From: Cellulomonas cellasea
GTDB taxonomy: Bacteria; Actinomycetota; Actinomycetes; Actinomycetales; Cellulomonadaceae
DNA length: 64,000 nucleotides
Reading direction: 5' to 3'
Assembly (NCBI RefSeq): GCF_006538745.1
Contig: NZ_BJLR01000004.1
Location: forward strand, 1-64,000
A program made the translations under genes and the position numbers. Positions 15,121 through 24,113 of the stretch are shown piece after piece. Below the pieces are notes generated by a model, which made no database searches, had not been told where the DNA came from, and worked only from the letters and a program-made list of their open reading frames with translations. Numbering within the stretch: the stretch's first letter is position 1; each line of letters opens with the position of its first letter.

Positions 15121-18100
15121 TCAGCCGCGCGGCTTCGGCTTCGCCTCGACCGTCAGCGTCGCCGTCCCCTCCGAGGGTGCGACCGTCGCCGTTCCGGCGT
15201 AGCGGGCCGTCACGGTGTGCGTCCCCGGCGCGAGGTCGGCCGGGAGCGTGAACCGCACGCGGCCCTTCTCCAGGGTCGCCTCGCCGACGACGCGGTCACC
15301 CACGAGCAGGGTCACCGTCCCGTCGGCCGGGGTCGTCGAGCTCGGGCCGTCCTGCGCGCGGACGGTGACCGTCGCTCTCGACCCCGTGCCGGCCTTGACC
15401 TTCGCCGGCGCGAGCTGGACCGCCGTGGTCGACGGGGTCTTCTCGCCGCCCGGCGCGAGCCGGATGACCGTGACCGAGTGCGCAGGCGCGTCGTAGGTGA
15501 ACGCGTTGCCGAGCCGCTCGGACGTGCGGGTGACCGGCACGACGTTCTCCGGGTCCGCCATGGTGTTCGTCGCGGTGAGCGAGTCCGCGGTGAGCTCGCT
15601 GATCGTCCCGGTCTCGGAGACCGGTGCGCCCTCGACGGTGACGTCCGTGCGGATCGTCTCGGCCGAGGAGTTCACGAGCTTGACGATCGTGTCGCCGGTC
15701 TCGCGGTCCCGGGTGACGACCTGGTGGACGTCCTCGTCGCTCGTGGTGTCGGTGAACTCGGTGATGAGCTCGCCGTCGAGGTACGCCTTGACGGTCCGGC
15801 CGGAGACCTCGATCTTGACCCGGTAGTCGCGCCCGGTCTCGATCGTCGTGGCGCTCCCGGTGATCTCGGTCGCACCGCCGCCGGTGGCCTGCTGGATCGC
15901 CGAGCGGGTGTTGTTCCACCCGCCGAGGTTCCACCAGTAGTAGTTGCCGGTGTCCTGGACGCCGAACATCACGAGGAAGCCCTCGGTCCCGGAGATCTTC
16001 CGGGCGTCGACCTCGTACGTGTAGCTGCTCCAGCCCGCCGCGGGGCCCGTCGAGCGGGCGTCCTCGACGCCGCCGTCGGACTGCACGTACTCACCGTCCG
16101 TCACGGCCCACTGCCCGCTCGTGGCGGTCCAGCCGTCGGCCGCGCCGTCCGCGAAGTCCTCCGCGAGGAGCACCTCGCCGGTGTCGTTCGACGTGACCCG
16201 GACGTCGTCGTACGCGGCCTGGGTGCGCCACGTGGACAGGCCGACGCCGCCGGTGACGTCGGGCGCCTCCTCGCCGCCCGCCCCGGTCAGGGTGCTCGCG
16301 AGGACCTCGTCGCCCTGGTTCGTGGCGAAGAGCTTCTGCACGTAGTAGTTCGCGGAGCCGTACGCCCGGGCGTTGTCGAACCAGATCGCGTCCGGCGCCC
16401 ACTGCACGTAGTCCTGGTTGGCGAGCAGCGGTGCGTAGGACGCGAGCTCGATGACGTCGGAGTTGCGCTCGATGCCCGTCATGAAGGCGGCCTCGGCGAG
16501 CGCGTTGCCGAACGTGTTGCCGCGCGAGGCGTACTCGCCGATGAAGACCTTCGGACCGGTGCGGTCGTAGTCGTCGTAGCGGTGCGTGTTCGCGAGGAAC
16601 CAGTCCGGGGAGTTGTAGTAGTGCTCGTCGACGAGGTCGGCGTCCTGGTCCCGCGCGAAGTCCCAGAGCTCGTCGAACCAGGCGCCCGCGGACGTCTGGC
16701 CCGAGTTCGAGATGATCTTGATGTCCGGGTACGCGGCGCGGATGGCCTCGTGGAACTGCGGGTAGTTGGTGAGGAACTCCCGCTGGACCTCCTCGTTGCC
16801 GAGGCCGATGTACTCGAGCCCGAACGGCTCGGGGTGGCCGAGCGACGCGCGCACGGCGCCCCACTCGGTCGTGACGTCGCCGTTGGCGAACTCGATGAGG
16901 TCGAGCGTGTCCTGCACCCACTCCTGGAGCTTCTCCGGGTCGGTCAGGGGCGCGGGGCCGCCGCAGCCGTTGACGCCGACCGAGACGACGGGCAGCGGCT
17001 CGGCGCCGAGGTCCTCGGCGAACAGGAAGTACTCGAGGTAGCCGAGGCCGTAGGACTGGTTGTAGCCCCAGAAGTTGTAGTTGGTCGGGCGCTGCTCGAG
17101 CGGGCCGATCGTCTCCTTCCAGCGGTACGTGCGCTTGCGGTCGTAGTTCGGCGCCTCGTACGGGTCGAACGTGCCGACGTTCGTGACGCAGCCGCCGGGG
17201 AACCGCACGAACTGCGGGTCCATCTCCTCGATGAGCAGCGCGAGGTCCTTGCGGAGCCCGTTCTCGCGGCCCTTGTACGTGTCGGTCGGGAACAGCGACA
17301 CCATGTCGAGGCGCACGGTCCCGGTGCCGTCGGCGAGCACGACGAGGCGGCCCGACGTCGAGGTGCCGGTCGCGGCGATCTCGCCGGTGACCTTCGTCCA
17401 CTCGTCGCTCGCCGCGGTGACCGTGGTCTCCCCGAGCACCTGCGTGCCGTCCGCGGACTCGACGCGCACGGTCAGCGGGCGGTCGTGGTCGGCGGTGCGG
17501 CGCACGAACGCCGAAAAGCGGTACGTCTTGCCCTGCTCGACGAAGACGCCCGTGTTGTAGCCGAGGTTGCGGATGCCGACCCCTGCACCGGCACCCGCGC
17601 CCGTCCCGTCGAGGTCGAGCCGCAGGTAGGTGCGGTTGTTCTCGTTGAGGCGCTCGGCGTCGTCCACGGCCTGGATCGTCCCGGTGGCGCCGCCGCGCTC
17701 GACCTCCTCCCACGACGTGAGCGGGGTGTAGGACGCGTTGTCCGCGGTCGAGTACTCGAACGAGCGGTTCTGCACGAGCTCGGCGTAGAGCCCGCCGTCG
17801 GCCGCGCGGTTGATGTCCTCGTAGAAGATCCCGTAGAGGTCGTCGCTCATGTCGACGGTCGGGCCGGACGCGTCGACGGTGATCTGCGCATGCTCGACGC
17901 GCACGCCCTCGAGCGTGAGCCGGACGGCCTCCTCGCGCGGGCCGACGACGAGCGCGCCGCCGTCCCCGACACCGACGAAGCCGCCGTCCGCGCCGAGCAC
18001 CTCGAGCACGAGGCGCGAGCCGCCCGCGTCGACGAAGCGCAGGTCGGCGGGGTCCTGGCCGGGGTCACCGAGCACGAGCGCCTCGTCGGCCACGACGACC

Positions 18101-19023
18101 GGGCGGTCGCCGGCCGCGAGCCGGACCGCGCCGTCGGCGCCGCCCTCGACGGGGGTCACGGTGAGCGCGACGGTCGAGTCGGGCCGCGTCGCGGAGAGCT
18201 CGAGCGCCCGTGCGTCGTCGTCGGTCGCGACCGTCAGGTGCCGGAGCTCGTCGCCCGGGCCGTGCAGCGTCACGTCGCCGGTGGGCACGAACGGCTGCCC
18301 CTCGGCGGCGTCGAGCGCGAACCAGTCGAAGACGGCCTCGTGCGCGATCCCGGCCTGCGAGGCGAGCGCGTACACGCCCACCTGCGTGACGTCGAAGCCG
18401 ACGGTGACCTCGGCGGCGGTGGTCCACGCGCCGCCGGCCCAGTAGCTCGTGGTGATCGTGTCGCCCGTGCGCTGGAGCCGGAGGACCTCCGACGTCGAGC
18501 CGGGCCGGGCGGTGAACGTCGAGCCGTACGTCGCGGCGGTCTCGACGCCGTTCTCGATCACGACGGGCCCGCCCCCGGCGAACGAGACGTGCGCGAGGCC
18601 GGCGCGGACGTAGTTGTCCATGTCGCGCCAGGCGATCAGGCCGGCGCCCTGGAAGTCGGCGGCGACGGGCGCGGTGACCTGCGTGACGGCGGTGAAGTCC
18701 CCGACGGGCACGTCGACGAGCACGACGTTCCGTGCGGTGTTCGTCGTCTGCCAGGTGTCCCCGGCGAGCGACGTGAGCGTGAGGTTGCCGGGGTTCGCCG
18801 TGAGGGACAGGTTGGCGGGCGTCTCGTTGACCACAGACCAGTCGTCCCCGAGCGCGGACGCGTCGAACTCCTCGACCCACGCGCCCTCGGGCACCGTGCC
18901 GGGCGGCGGGGCTGCGGACGCGGCACCCGTCGAGGACGGCAGGGCGACGAGCCCGAGCGTCCCGACGAGCCCGAGGGCCGCGACCCGCGCGGGGAGGCGC
19001 AGGCGTGCGGACGGAGCTGTCAT
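15121..19023 (-). CDS. Secreted multidomain GH51-type alpha-L-arabinofuranosidase
   Basis: A 1300-residue exported enzyme expected to release L-arabinose from arabinoxylan or arabinan outside the cell. Order: signal peptide (to about 38), a concanavalin-like domain (45-245), a beta-sandwich segment (250-385), the GH51 entry (MSDDLYGIFYEDINRAADGG, about 391), a CBM4_9-like insert (430-570), the catalytic barrel, a second concanavalin-like insert (about 950-1105) and a C-terminal Ig-like domain (1200-1297). The acid/base is Glu744 in GLGNEE and the nucleophile Glu830 in FIGEYAS. AGGAG precedes the ATG, and a LacI-type palindrome lies 15 bases upstream. Much longer than the usual 500-residue cytoplasmic GH51. 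Confidence 0.88.
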   Translation of the reverse strand: MTAPSARLRLPARVAALGLVGTLGLVALPSSTGAASAAPPPGTVPEGAWVEEFDASALGDDWSVVNETPANLSLTANPGNLTLTSLAGDTWQTTNTARNVVLVDVPVGDFTAVTQVTAPVAADFQGAGLIAWRDMDNYVRAGLAHVSFAGGGPVVIENGVETAATYGSTFTARPGSTSEVLRLQRTGDTITTSYWAGGAWTTAAEVTVGFDVTQVGVYALASQAGIAHEAVFDWFALDAAEGQPFVPTGDVTLHGPGDELRHLTVATDDDARALELSATRPDSTVALTVTPVEGGADGAVRLAAGDRPVVVADEALVLGDPGQDPADLRFVDAGGSRLVLEVLGADGGFVGVGDGGALVVGPREEAVRLTLEGVRVEHAQITVDASGPTVDMSDDLYGIFYEDINRAADGGLYAELVQNRSFEYSTADNASYTPLTSWEEVERGGATGTIQAVDDAERLNENNRTYLRLDLDGTGAGAGAGVGIRNLGYNTGVFVEQGKTYRFSAFVRRTADHDRPLTVRVESADGTQVLGETTVTAASDEWTKVTGEIAATGTSTSGRLVVLADGTGTVRLDMVSLFPTDTYKGRENGLRKDLALLIEEMDPQFVRFPGGCVTNVGTFDPYEAPNYDRKRTYRWKETIGPLEQRPTNYNFWGYNQSYGLGYLEYFLFAEDLGAEPLPVVSVGVNGCGGPAPLTDPEKLQEWVQDTLDLIEFANGDVTTEWGAVRASLGHPEPFGLEYIGLGNEEVQREFLTNYPQFHEAIRAAYPDIKIISNSGQTSAGAWFDELWDFARDQDADLVDEHYYNSPDWFLANTHRYDDYDRTGPKVFIGEYASRGNTFGNALAEAAFMTGIERNSDVIELASYAPLLANQDYVQWAPDAIWFDNARAYGSANYYVQKLFATNQGDEVLASTLTGAGGEEAPDVTGGVGLSTWRTQAAYDDVRVTSNDTGEVLLAEDFADGAADGWTATSGQWAVTDGEYVQSDGGVEDARSTGPAAGWSSYTYEVDARKISGTEGFLVMFGVQDTGNYYWWNLGGWNNTRSAIQQATGGGATEITGSATTIETGRDYRVKIEVSGRTVKAYLDGELITEFTDTTSDEDVHQVVTRDRETGDTIVKLVNSSAETIRTDVTVEGAPVSETGTISELTADSLTATNTMADPENVVPVTRTSERLGNAFTYDAPAHSVTVIRLAPGGEKTPSTTAVQLAPAKVKAGTGSRATVTVRAQDGPSSTTPADGTVTLLVGDRVVGEATLEKGRVRFTLPADLAPGTHTVTARYAGTATVAPSEGTATLTVEAKPKPRG

Positions 19024-19037
19024 GGGCTTCTCCTTCT

Positions 19038-19051
19038 CTACGACGTTGTAG
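19038..19051. promoter_or_regulatory. LacI-type operator before GH51 gene
   Basis: CTACGACGTTGTAG is a near-perfect 14-base palindrome (one mismatched pair) 15 bases before the GH51 start codon. It shares its arms with the perfect palindrome before the GH127 gene (5666-5679), suggesting control by the same LacI protein. Confidence 0.65.
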
Positions 19052-19054
19052 AAC

Positions 19055-19099
19055 GCGCGCGAGAAGGAGGCCCCTCCCCCCGCGAGACCTCCTGCGCGC
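19055..19099. terminator. Interrupted hairpin after importer operon
   Basis: GCGCGC-gaga-AGGAGG pairs with CCTCCT-GCGCGC, with a 4-base bulge. It lies between the last permease gene and the GH51 promoter region and probably ends the importer transcript. Confidence 0.45.
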
Positions 19100-19101
19100 C
19101 G

Positions 19102-20154
19102 CTAGACGCGGCGGCGGACCAGCAGCAGCCGCTGGATGACGACGAACGCGAGCAGCAGCGCACCGATGACGATGCGCGTCCACCACGAGCTCAGCGTGCC
19201 CTCGAACGTGATGATCGTCTGGATCAGGCCCAGCACCAGCACGCCCAGCACCGAGCCGAGCACGAAGCCGCTGCCGCCCGTGAGGAGCGTGCCGCCGATG
19301 ACGACCGCGGCGATCGCGTCGAGCTCCATGCCGACGCCCGTGAGCGAGTAGCCCGAACGCGAGAAGACGGTGAACAGGAAGCCGGCGATGCCCGCGCACG
19401 TCCCGCTGATGACGTAGATCAGCACCTTGGTCCGCGCGACCGGCAGGCCCATGAGGACCGCCGACTGCTCGCCGCCGCCGATCGCGTAGACCGTGCGGCC
19501 GAACCGCGTGTAGTGCAGCACCACGAACGCGATCGCGACGACCAGCAGCGCGATGATGCCGCTCGGCGTGAGCGACCACGTCTCCCCGAGCGGGATGCGC
19601 GTGCTCGAGAGCCACACGATCGTCTCGTCGGTGATCGGGATCGACGACAGGCTCACGACGTACGCGAGCCCGCGCGCCAGGAACATCGCGGCGAGCGTCG
19701 CGATGAACGGCTGTATCTCGAACACGTGCACCATGACGCCCACGACGAGCCCGAGCACCGAGCCGATGAGGATCACGAGCGGGATCACGACGACCGCGGG
19801 CCAGCCGCTCTGGAACAGCGACGCCGCCGTGATGCCCGAGAGCGCGACGACCGCGCCGACCGACAGGTCGATGCCGCCCGCGATGATGACGAACGTCATC
19901 CCGACCGCGAGCACCACGAGGTAGGAGTTGTTGATCAGCAGGTTCGAGATGACGCGGCCCGAGAGGAAGTTCTCGTAGCGGCTCGCTCCGAGCGCGAACA
20001 TGCCGAGCAGCACGACGAGCGTGCCGATCACCGGGATGTAGCGGCGGTCGAGGCGCAGCGCGGACGCCACGCGGGTCAGGGTGCCGCCGGCTGCCCCGGA
20101 GGGCTGCGCGCCGCCGGCGGGGCTGGGAGCAGGCTCGAGCTCGTGGGTGATCAT
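19102..20154 (-). CDS. Sugar ABC transporter permease, YjfF type
   Basis: A 350-residue BPD_transp_2 permease with about ten helices. The conserved family segment VGMTFVIIAGGIDLSVGAVV and a late AAVVIGGTLLTGG loop are present. It is the last gene of a four-gene importer operon resembling ytfQ-ytfR-ytfT-yjfF, which in E. coli takes up hexofuranoses such as galactofuranose. Its ATG shares one base with the stop of the preceding permease gene (TGATG). With two arabinofuranosidases nearby, L-arabinofuranose or a related furanose is a plausible cargo, which is inference from context. Confidence 0.88.
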   Translation of the reverse strand: MITHELEPAPSPAGGAQPSGAAGGTLTRVASALRLDRRYIPVIGTLVVLLGMFALGASRYENFLSGRVISNLLINNSYLVVLAVGMTFVIIAGGIDLSVGAVVALSGITAASLFQSGWPAVVVIPLVILIGSVLGLVVGVMVHVFEIQPFIATLAAMFLARGLAYVVSLSSIPITDETIVWLSSTRIPLGETWSLTPSGIIALLVVAIAFVVLHYTRFGRTVYAIGGGEQSAVLMGLPVARTKVLIYVISGTCAGIAGFLFTVFSRSGYSLTGVGMELDAIAAVVIGGTLLTGGSGFVLGSVLGVLVLGLIQTIITFEGTLSSWWTRIVIGALLLAFVVIQRLLLVRRRV

Positions 20155-21200
20155 CAGGCACCGACCTTCGCGGGGACGGGCGCGACGACGGCGGGGCGTC
20201 GGCGCGCGGCGAGCTTGGCCCGGACGACCGGGGACTGCAGGAGGCACACCGCGATGACGACGACGGCCTTGAACAGCGGCGTGACCGACGGCGGGACCCC
20301 GAGGATCGTCACGGTCAGCGTGAGCGTGACGATCACGAGGACGCCGACGAGCGTGCCCGAGAGCGAGAACTTGCCGCCGGCGAGCGACGTGCCGCCGATG
20401 ACGACCGCGAGGATCGCGTCAAGCTCGATGAACAGGCCCGCGTTGTTCGCGTCGGCCGCCATGACGTTCGAGCTGATCATGAGGCCCGCGATGCCGGCGA
20501 ACGTCGCGGCGAGCGCGTAGGCCGTCCAGATCAGGGTGCGGGCGTGCACGCCCGCGAGGCGCGAGGCCGACGGGTTGATGCCGACCGACTCGAGCAGCAT
20601 CCCGAGCGCGGTGCGGCGCGTGAGCACCGCGACCGCGACGAACACGAGGCCCGCGATCCACACCGACACCGGCAGCCCGAGCCAGAACCCCGAGCCGATC
20701 GTCTTGAACGGCGGGGAGTTGACCGTCGTGATCTGCCCGCCCGTGATGAGCATCGCGATGCCCCGGCCCGCGGTCATGAGCACGAGCGTCGCGATGATCG
20801 GCTGGATCCCGACCACCGAGACGAGGAACCCGTTCCAGACGCCGAGCACGAGCGAGAGCCCGACGGCGATCCCGACCGCGGTGAGCACCGTGACCGGGCT
20901 CGCCGGGTCGGGTGACGACGCGATGAACGAGCACGCGACGGCCCCGGAGATCGCGACGACCGCGCCGACCGAGAGGTCGATCCCGCGCGTCGCGATCACG
21001 AGCGTCATGCCGAGCGCGACGAGCAGCAGCGGCGAGCTGTTGCGCGCGATGTCGACGAGCGCCCCGAACAGGTGCCCGTCCTGGACCCGCACGCTCAGGA
21101 AGCTGCTGGTCTTGAGGGTGTTCGCGACGAGCAGCGCGACCAGGGCCACGACCGGCCAGAAGATCCGGCTCCGCGTGAACGTCGTCAGTGCGTCCTTCAT
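20154..21200 (-). CDS. Sugar ABC transporter permease, YtfT type
   Basis: A 348-residue BPD_transp_2 permease carrying VALGMTLVIATRGIDLSVGAVVA and a late AVVIGGTSLAGG loop. It pairs with the YjfF-type permease to make the heterodimeric membrane channel of the importer. Its start overlaps the ATPase gene by four bases (ATGA, 21197-21200), so the operon is tightly coupled. The N-terminal helix (residues 12-30) is followed by a short periplasmic loop, as usual. Gene order and similarity to the E. coli Ytf system decide the call; the individual permease alone could serve many sugars. Confidence 0.88.
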   Translation of the reverse strand: MKDALTTFTRSRIFWPVVALVALLVANTLKTSSFLSVRVQDGHLFGALVDIARNSSPLLLVALGMTLVIATRGIDLSVGAVVAISGAVACSFIASSPDPASPVTVLTAVGIAVGLSLVLGVWNGFLVSVVGIQPIIATLVLMTAGRGIAMLITGGQITTVNSPPFKTIGSGFWLGLPVSVWIAGLVFVAVAVLTRRTALGMLLESVGINPSASRLAGVHARTLIWTAYALAATFAGIAGLMISSNVMAADANNAGLFIELDAILAVVIGGTSLAGGKFSLSGTLVGVLVIVTLTLTVTILGVPPSVTPLFKAVVVIAVCLLQSPVVRAKLAARRRPAVVAPVPAKVGA

Positions 21201-22720
21201 GACCGTCCTCCGCTGGCGATGAGCTCGACGACCTGGTCGAGCTCGACCTCGTCGCCGGTGACCTCGGCGATCTTCACACGGTCCCGCAGCACCGCGATGC
21301 GGTGGCTCAGGCGCAGGACCTCCTCGAGCTCGGCCGAGATGAACACGACCGCCATGCCGTCCGCCGCGAGCTCGGCGACGAGCCGCTGGATCTCCGCCTT
21401 GGCGCCGACGTCGATCCCGCGCGTCGGCTCGTCGAGCACGAGCAGGCGCGGGGCCGTCGCGAGCCAGCGCGCGAGCAGCACCTTCTGCTGGTTGCCGCCC
21501 GAGAGGTTGCGCAGCAGCGCGTCCGGGTCGGCGGGGCGGATGCCGAGCGCCTCGACGTACTTCGTGACGACCTCGTCGGCCCGCTTCGCGGAGATGCGCC
21601 GGGCCCAGCCGCGCTCGGCCTGGAGCCCGAGCATGATGTTCTCCCGGACGGTCAGGTCGCCGATGACCCCCTCGCCCTTGCGGTCCTCCGAGGAGAACGC
21701 GATCTTGTGGCCGAGCGCGGTCCGCGGCGTGCGCAGCCGGGTCGTGGTGCCCTCGACCTCCACCTGGCCGGCGTCCGCACGGTCGGCGCCCGTGAGCAGG
21801 CGCGCGAGCTCGGTGCGGCCCGAGCCCAGCAGGCCCGCGAGCCCGACGACCTCGCCCGCGTAGACGTCGAGGTCGAACGGCTCGATCGCCCCGCGCCGGC
21901 CCAGGCCGATCGCCCGCAGGTACGGCTGGGTGTCGGCGCGCGCGGCGACCGAGCGCTTGGGGGCCTCCTCGAGCTTCTCGAGGACCTCCAGCGAGGTGCC
22001 GATCATCTTCGACACGAGCTCGAGGCGCGGCAGCTCGGCGGTCGCGTACTCCCCGACGAGCCGGCCGTTGCGCAGGATCGTCATGCGGTCGCTGATCTCG
22101 TAGACCTGCTCGAGGAAGTGGCTGACGAACAGGATCGCGACGCCGCGGGAGCGCAGCGAGCGCATCACCGCGAACAGCTGGCGGACCTCGTCGGCGTCGA
22201 GGCTCGACGTGGGCTCGTCGAGGATGAGGACCTTCGCGTCGACGACCATGGCGCGCGAGATCGCGACGAGCTGCTGCACGGCGATCGAGTGCGACGAGAG
22301 CAGCGACGCGGGGTCGATGTCGAGGTCGAGCCGGGCCAGGTGCTCCGCGGCGGCGCGGCGCGTGGCCCGCCAGTCGATCGCGCCGAGCCGCCGGGGCTCG
22401 TGGCCGAGCATGACGTTCTCCGCGACCGTGAGGTTCGCGCAGAGGTTGACCTCCTGGTACACCGTGCTGATCCCGGCGGCCTGCGCCGCGGCGGGGCCGG
22501 CGAACGTGTGCGGGGCGCCGTCGACGACGATGCTGCCGGAGTCGATCGCGTAGACCCCGGTGAGGGCCTTGATCAGCGTGGACTTCCCGGCGCCGTTCTC
22601 GCCCATGAGGGCGTGCACCTCGCCGGGGCGGAGCGTGAAGTCGACGTCCTGGAGCGCCTTGACGCCGGGGAACTCGATGGAGATGCCGCGCATCTCGACG
22701 ACGGGGGTGGGGTGGCTCAC
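21197..22720 (-). CDS. Sugar ABC transporter ATPase, YtfR type
   Basis: A 507-residue fused double ATPase. The first domain has the Walker [10 protein letters not shown] and the Walker B LILDEPTSSLDADE; the second has [15 protein letters not shown] as its signature motif and [18 protein letters not shown], with a degenerate Walker A (LLGSGRTEL), normal for the sugar ATPases of this class. The GTG at 22720 follows GGAAGG and begins SHPTPVVEMRGIS. It powers the two permeases downstream. A hairpin separates it from the binding-protein gene. Confidence 0.92.
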   Translation of the reverse strand: MSHPTPVVEMRGISIEFPGVKALQDVDFTLRPGEVHALMGENGAGKSTLIKALTGVYAIDSGSIVVDGAPHTFAGPAAAQAAGISTVYQEVNLCANLTVAENVMLGHEPRRLGAIDWRATRRAAAEHLARLDLDIDPASLLSSHSIAVQQLVAISRAMVVDAKVLILDEPTSSLDADEVRQLFAVMRSLRSRGVAILFVSHFLEQVYEISDRMTILRNGRLVGEYATAELPRLELVSKMIGTSLEVLEKLEEAPKRSVAARADTQPYLRAIGLGRRGAIEPFDLDVYAGEVVGLAGLLGSGRTELARLLTGADRADAGQVEVEGTTTRLRTPRTALGHKIAFSSEDRKGEGVIGDLTVRENIMLGLQAERGWARRISAKRADEVVTKYVEALGIRPADPDALLRNLSGGNQQKVLLARWLATAPRLLVLDEPTRGIDVGAKAEIQRLVAELAADGMAVVFISAELEEVLRLSHRIAVLRDRVKIAEVTGDEVELDQVVELIASGGRS

Positions 22721-22792
22721 GGACGGACCTTCCGGCAGGACGACGCGGTGCGGGTGTCGCTCAGGGGCTCGGGCGCGCGGGCCCGGGGCGAG

Positions 22793-22836
22793 CACCGTGC
22801 ACCGCAGCGGCGGGGGCACCGCCACGGTGCACGGTG
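22793..22836. promoter_or_regulatory. Intra-operon hairpin between binding protein and ATPase genes
   Basis: CACCGTGCAC (22793-22802) pairs perfectly with GTGCACGGTG (22827-22836) in the 188-base gap 22721-22908. Such hairpins commonly trim or stabilise messages so that the binding protein is made in excess over the ATPase. Confidence 0.6.
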
Positions 22837-22908
22837 GTCACGCCCGGCCCGCCGGCCGCGCTGCGAGGGGGCAGCGCCGCGGCGGCGGACCGGGCGAGGT
22901 CGCGCGGG

Positions 22909-23931
22909 TCAGTACTGACGGTCGGGCAGGGCCTCCTTGGCCTGCTCCTGGGTGAACGTGGTCTCCTCGGTGATGATCCTCTTCTCGGGGGTCTCACCGG
23001 CGACGACCTGCTTGACGATCTCTGCGAGCTGCGGGCCGAGCAGCGGGGAGCACTCGACGATGAAGTTGAACTTCCCGTCGGCGAGCGCCTGCATGCCGTC
23101 CTTGACCGCGTCGACCGTGACGATCTTGATGTCGACGCCCGGGACCTTGCCCGCGGCCTCGATGGCCTCCATGGCACCGAGGCCCATGTCGTCGTTGTGC
23201 GCGTAGACGAGGTCGATGTCCGGGTTGGCCTGGAGGAAGCCCTCCATGACCGTCTTGCCCTCGGAGCGCGTGAAGTTGCCCGTCTGCGAGGCGATGATCT
23301 TGAGGTTGTCGTGCCCCTCGATCGCGGACTCGAAGCCCGCCTTGCGGTCGTTCGCCGGCGCGGAGCCCGTCGTGCCCTGGAGCTCGACGATGTTGATCTC
23401 CTCGTCGCCGAACTCGTCGACGACCCACTGGCCGGCCTTCTCGCCCTCGACGACGAAGTCGGAGCCGAGGAAGCTCACGTAGAGCGACTCGTCCTCGGAG
23501 TCGACGGCGCGGTCGGTCAGCACGACGGGGATGTCGGCGGCCTTGGCCTCCTCGAGCACGGCGTCCCAGCCCGACTCGACGACCGGGGAGAACGCGATGA
23601 CGTCGACGCCCTGCGCGATGTAGGACCGGATCGCCTGGATCTGGTTCTCCTGCTTCTGCTGCGCGTCGGAGAACTTCAGGTCGAAGCCGTTCTCCTTGGT
23701 CAGGGTGTCCTGGATCGACTTCGTGTTGGCGGCACGCCAGCCGCTCTCGGCGCCGACCTGGGCGAACCCGACGGTGATGAGGTCGCCGCTGCCGGAGTCG
23801 CCACCGGCGTCGGCGTCCCCGCCTGCGTCGGTGTTCCCGCTGCCGCCGCACGCGGTGAGGCCGAGCGCGAGCACCGCGACGCCGGCGAACGCACCCGCGA
23901 GGCGGTGCCGAGCGTTCTTCCTGCTGACCAT
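22909..23931 (-). CDS. Sugar-binding lipoprotein, YtfQ type
   Basis: A 340-residue periplasmic-binding-protein-fold lipoprotein (Peripla_BP_4). The lipobox LTAC puts the lipidated Cys at 28, followed by a Gly/Asp/Ser linker to about 50, then the binding core beginning LITVGFAQVGAESGWRAANT. The segment SDAQQKQENQIQAIRSYIAQ is characteristic of YtfQ-like furanose binders. It heads the importer operon and is preceded by a LacI-type operator at 23985-24000 that also occurs before araB. The ligand is therefore most likely an arabinose form or arabinose-containing sugar, though galactofuranose remains possible. Confidence 0.9.
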   Translation of the reverse strand: MVSRKNARHRLAGAFAGVAVLALGLTACGGSGNTDAGGDADAGGDSGSGDLITVGFAQVGAESGWRAANTKSIQDTLTKENGFDLKFSDAQQKQENQIQAIRSYIAQGVDVIAFSPVVESGWDAVLEEAKAADIPVVLTDRAVDSEDESLYVSFLGSDFVVEGEKAGQWVVDEFGDEEINIVELQGTTGSAPANDRKAGFESAIEGHDNLKIIASQTGNFTRSEGKTVMEGFLQANPDIDLVYAHNDDMGLGAMEAIEAAGKVPGVDIKIVTVDAVKDGMQALADGKFNFIVECSPLLGPQLAEIVKQVVAGETPEKRIITEETTFTQEQAKEALPDRQY

Positions 23932-23984
23932 GCTTCTCCTCCTTGAGCAAGCAACGCCGAGTCGTCTTCGACCCGCTGTACCCG

Positions 23985-24000
23985 ATGTTAGCGCTCACAT
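23985..24000. promoter_or_regulatory. LacI-type operator before YtfQ-type importer
   Basis: ATGTTAGCGCTCACAT is a 16-base near-palindrome (14 of 16 symmetric) 54 bases before the start of the binding-protein gene. It differs at only two positions from the site at 36756-36771 before araB. Confidence 0.75.
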
Positions 24001-24113
24001 GTCCGATGACAAGAGGGTTCGGATCACGTCTTGGTAACGCCGCACGGGACCGACGTCCCGGGTGACGTCCGTAGGATCACCGCGACGGGGGTCGCAGGGA
24101 CGAGAGGACCGGC

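Noticed and set aside
14977..20520. A 1847-residue open frame on the plus strand
   Set aside because: It is antisense to the GH51 gene and the importer permeases, both with clear motifs. Long antisense frames are expected at this GC content; its translation is Arg/Asp/Val-rich low complexity.
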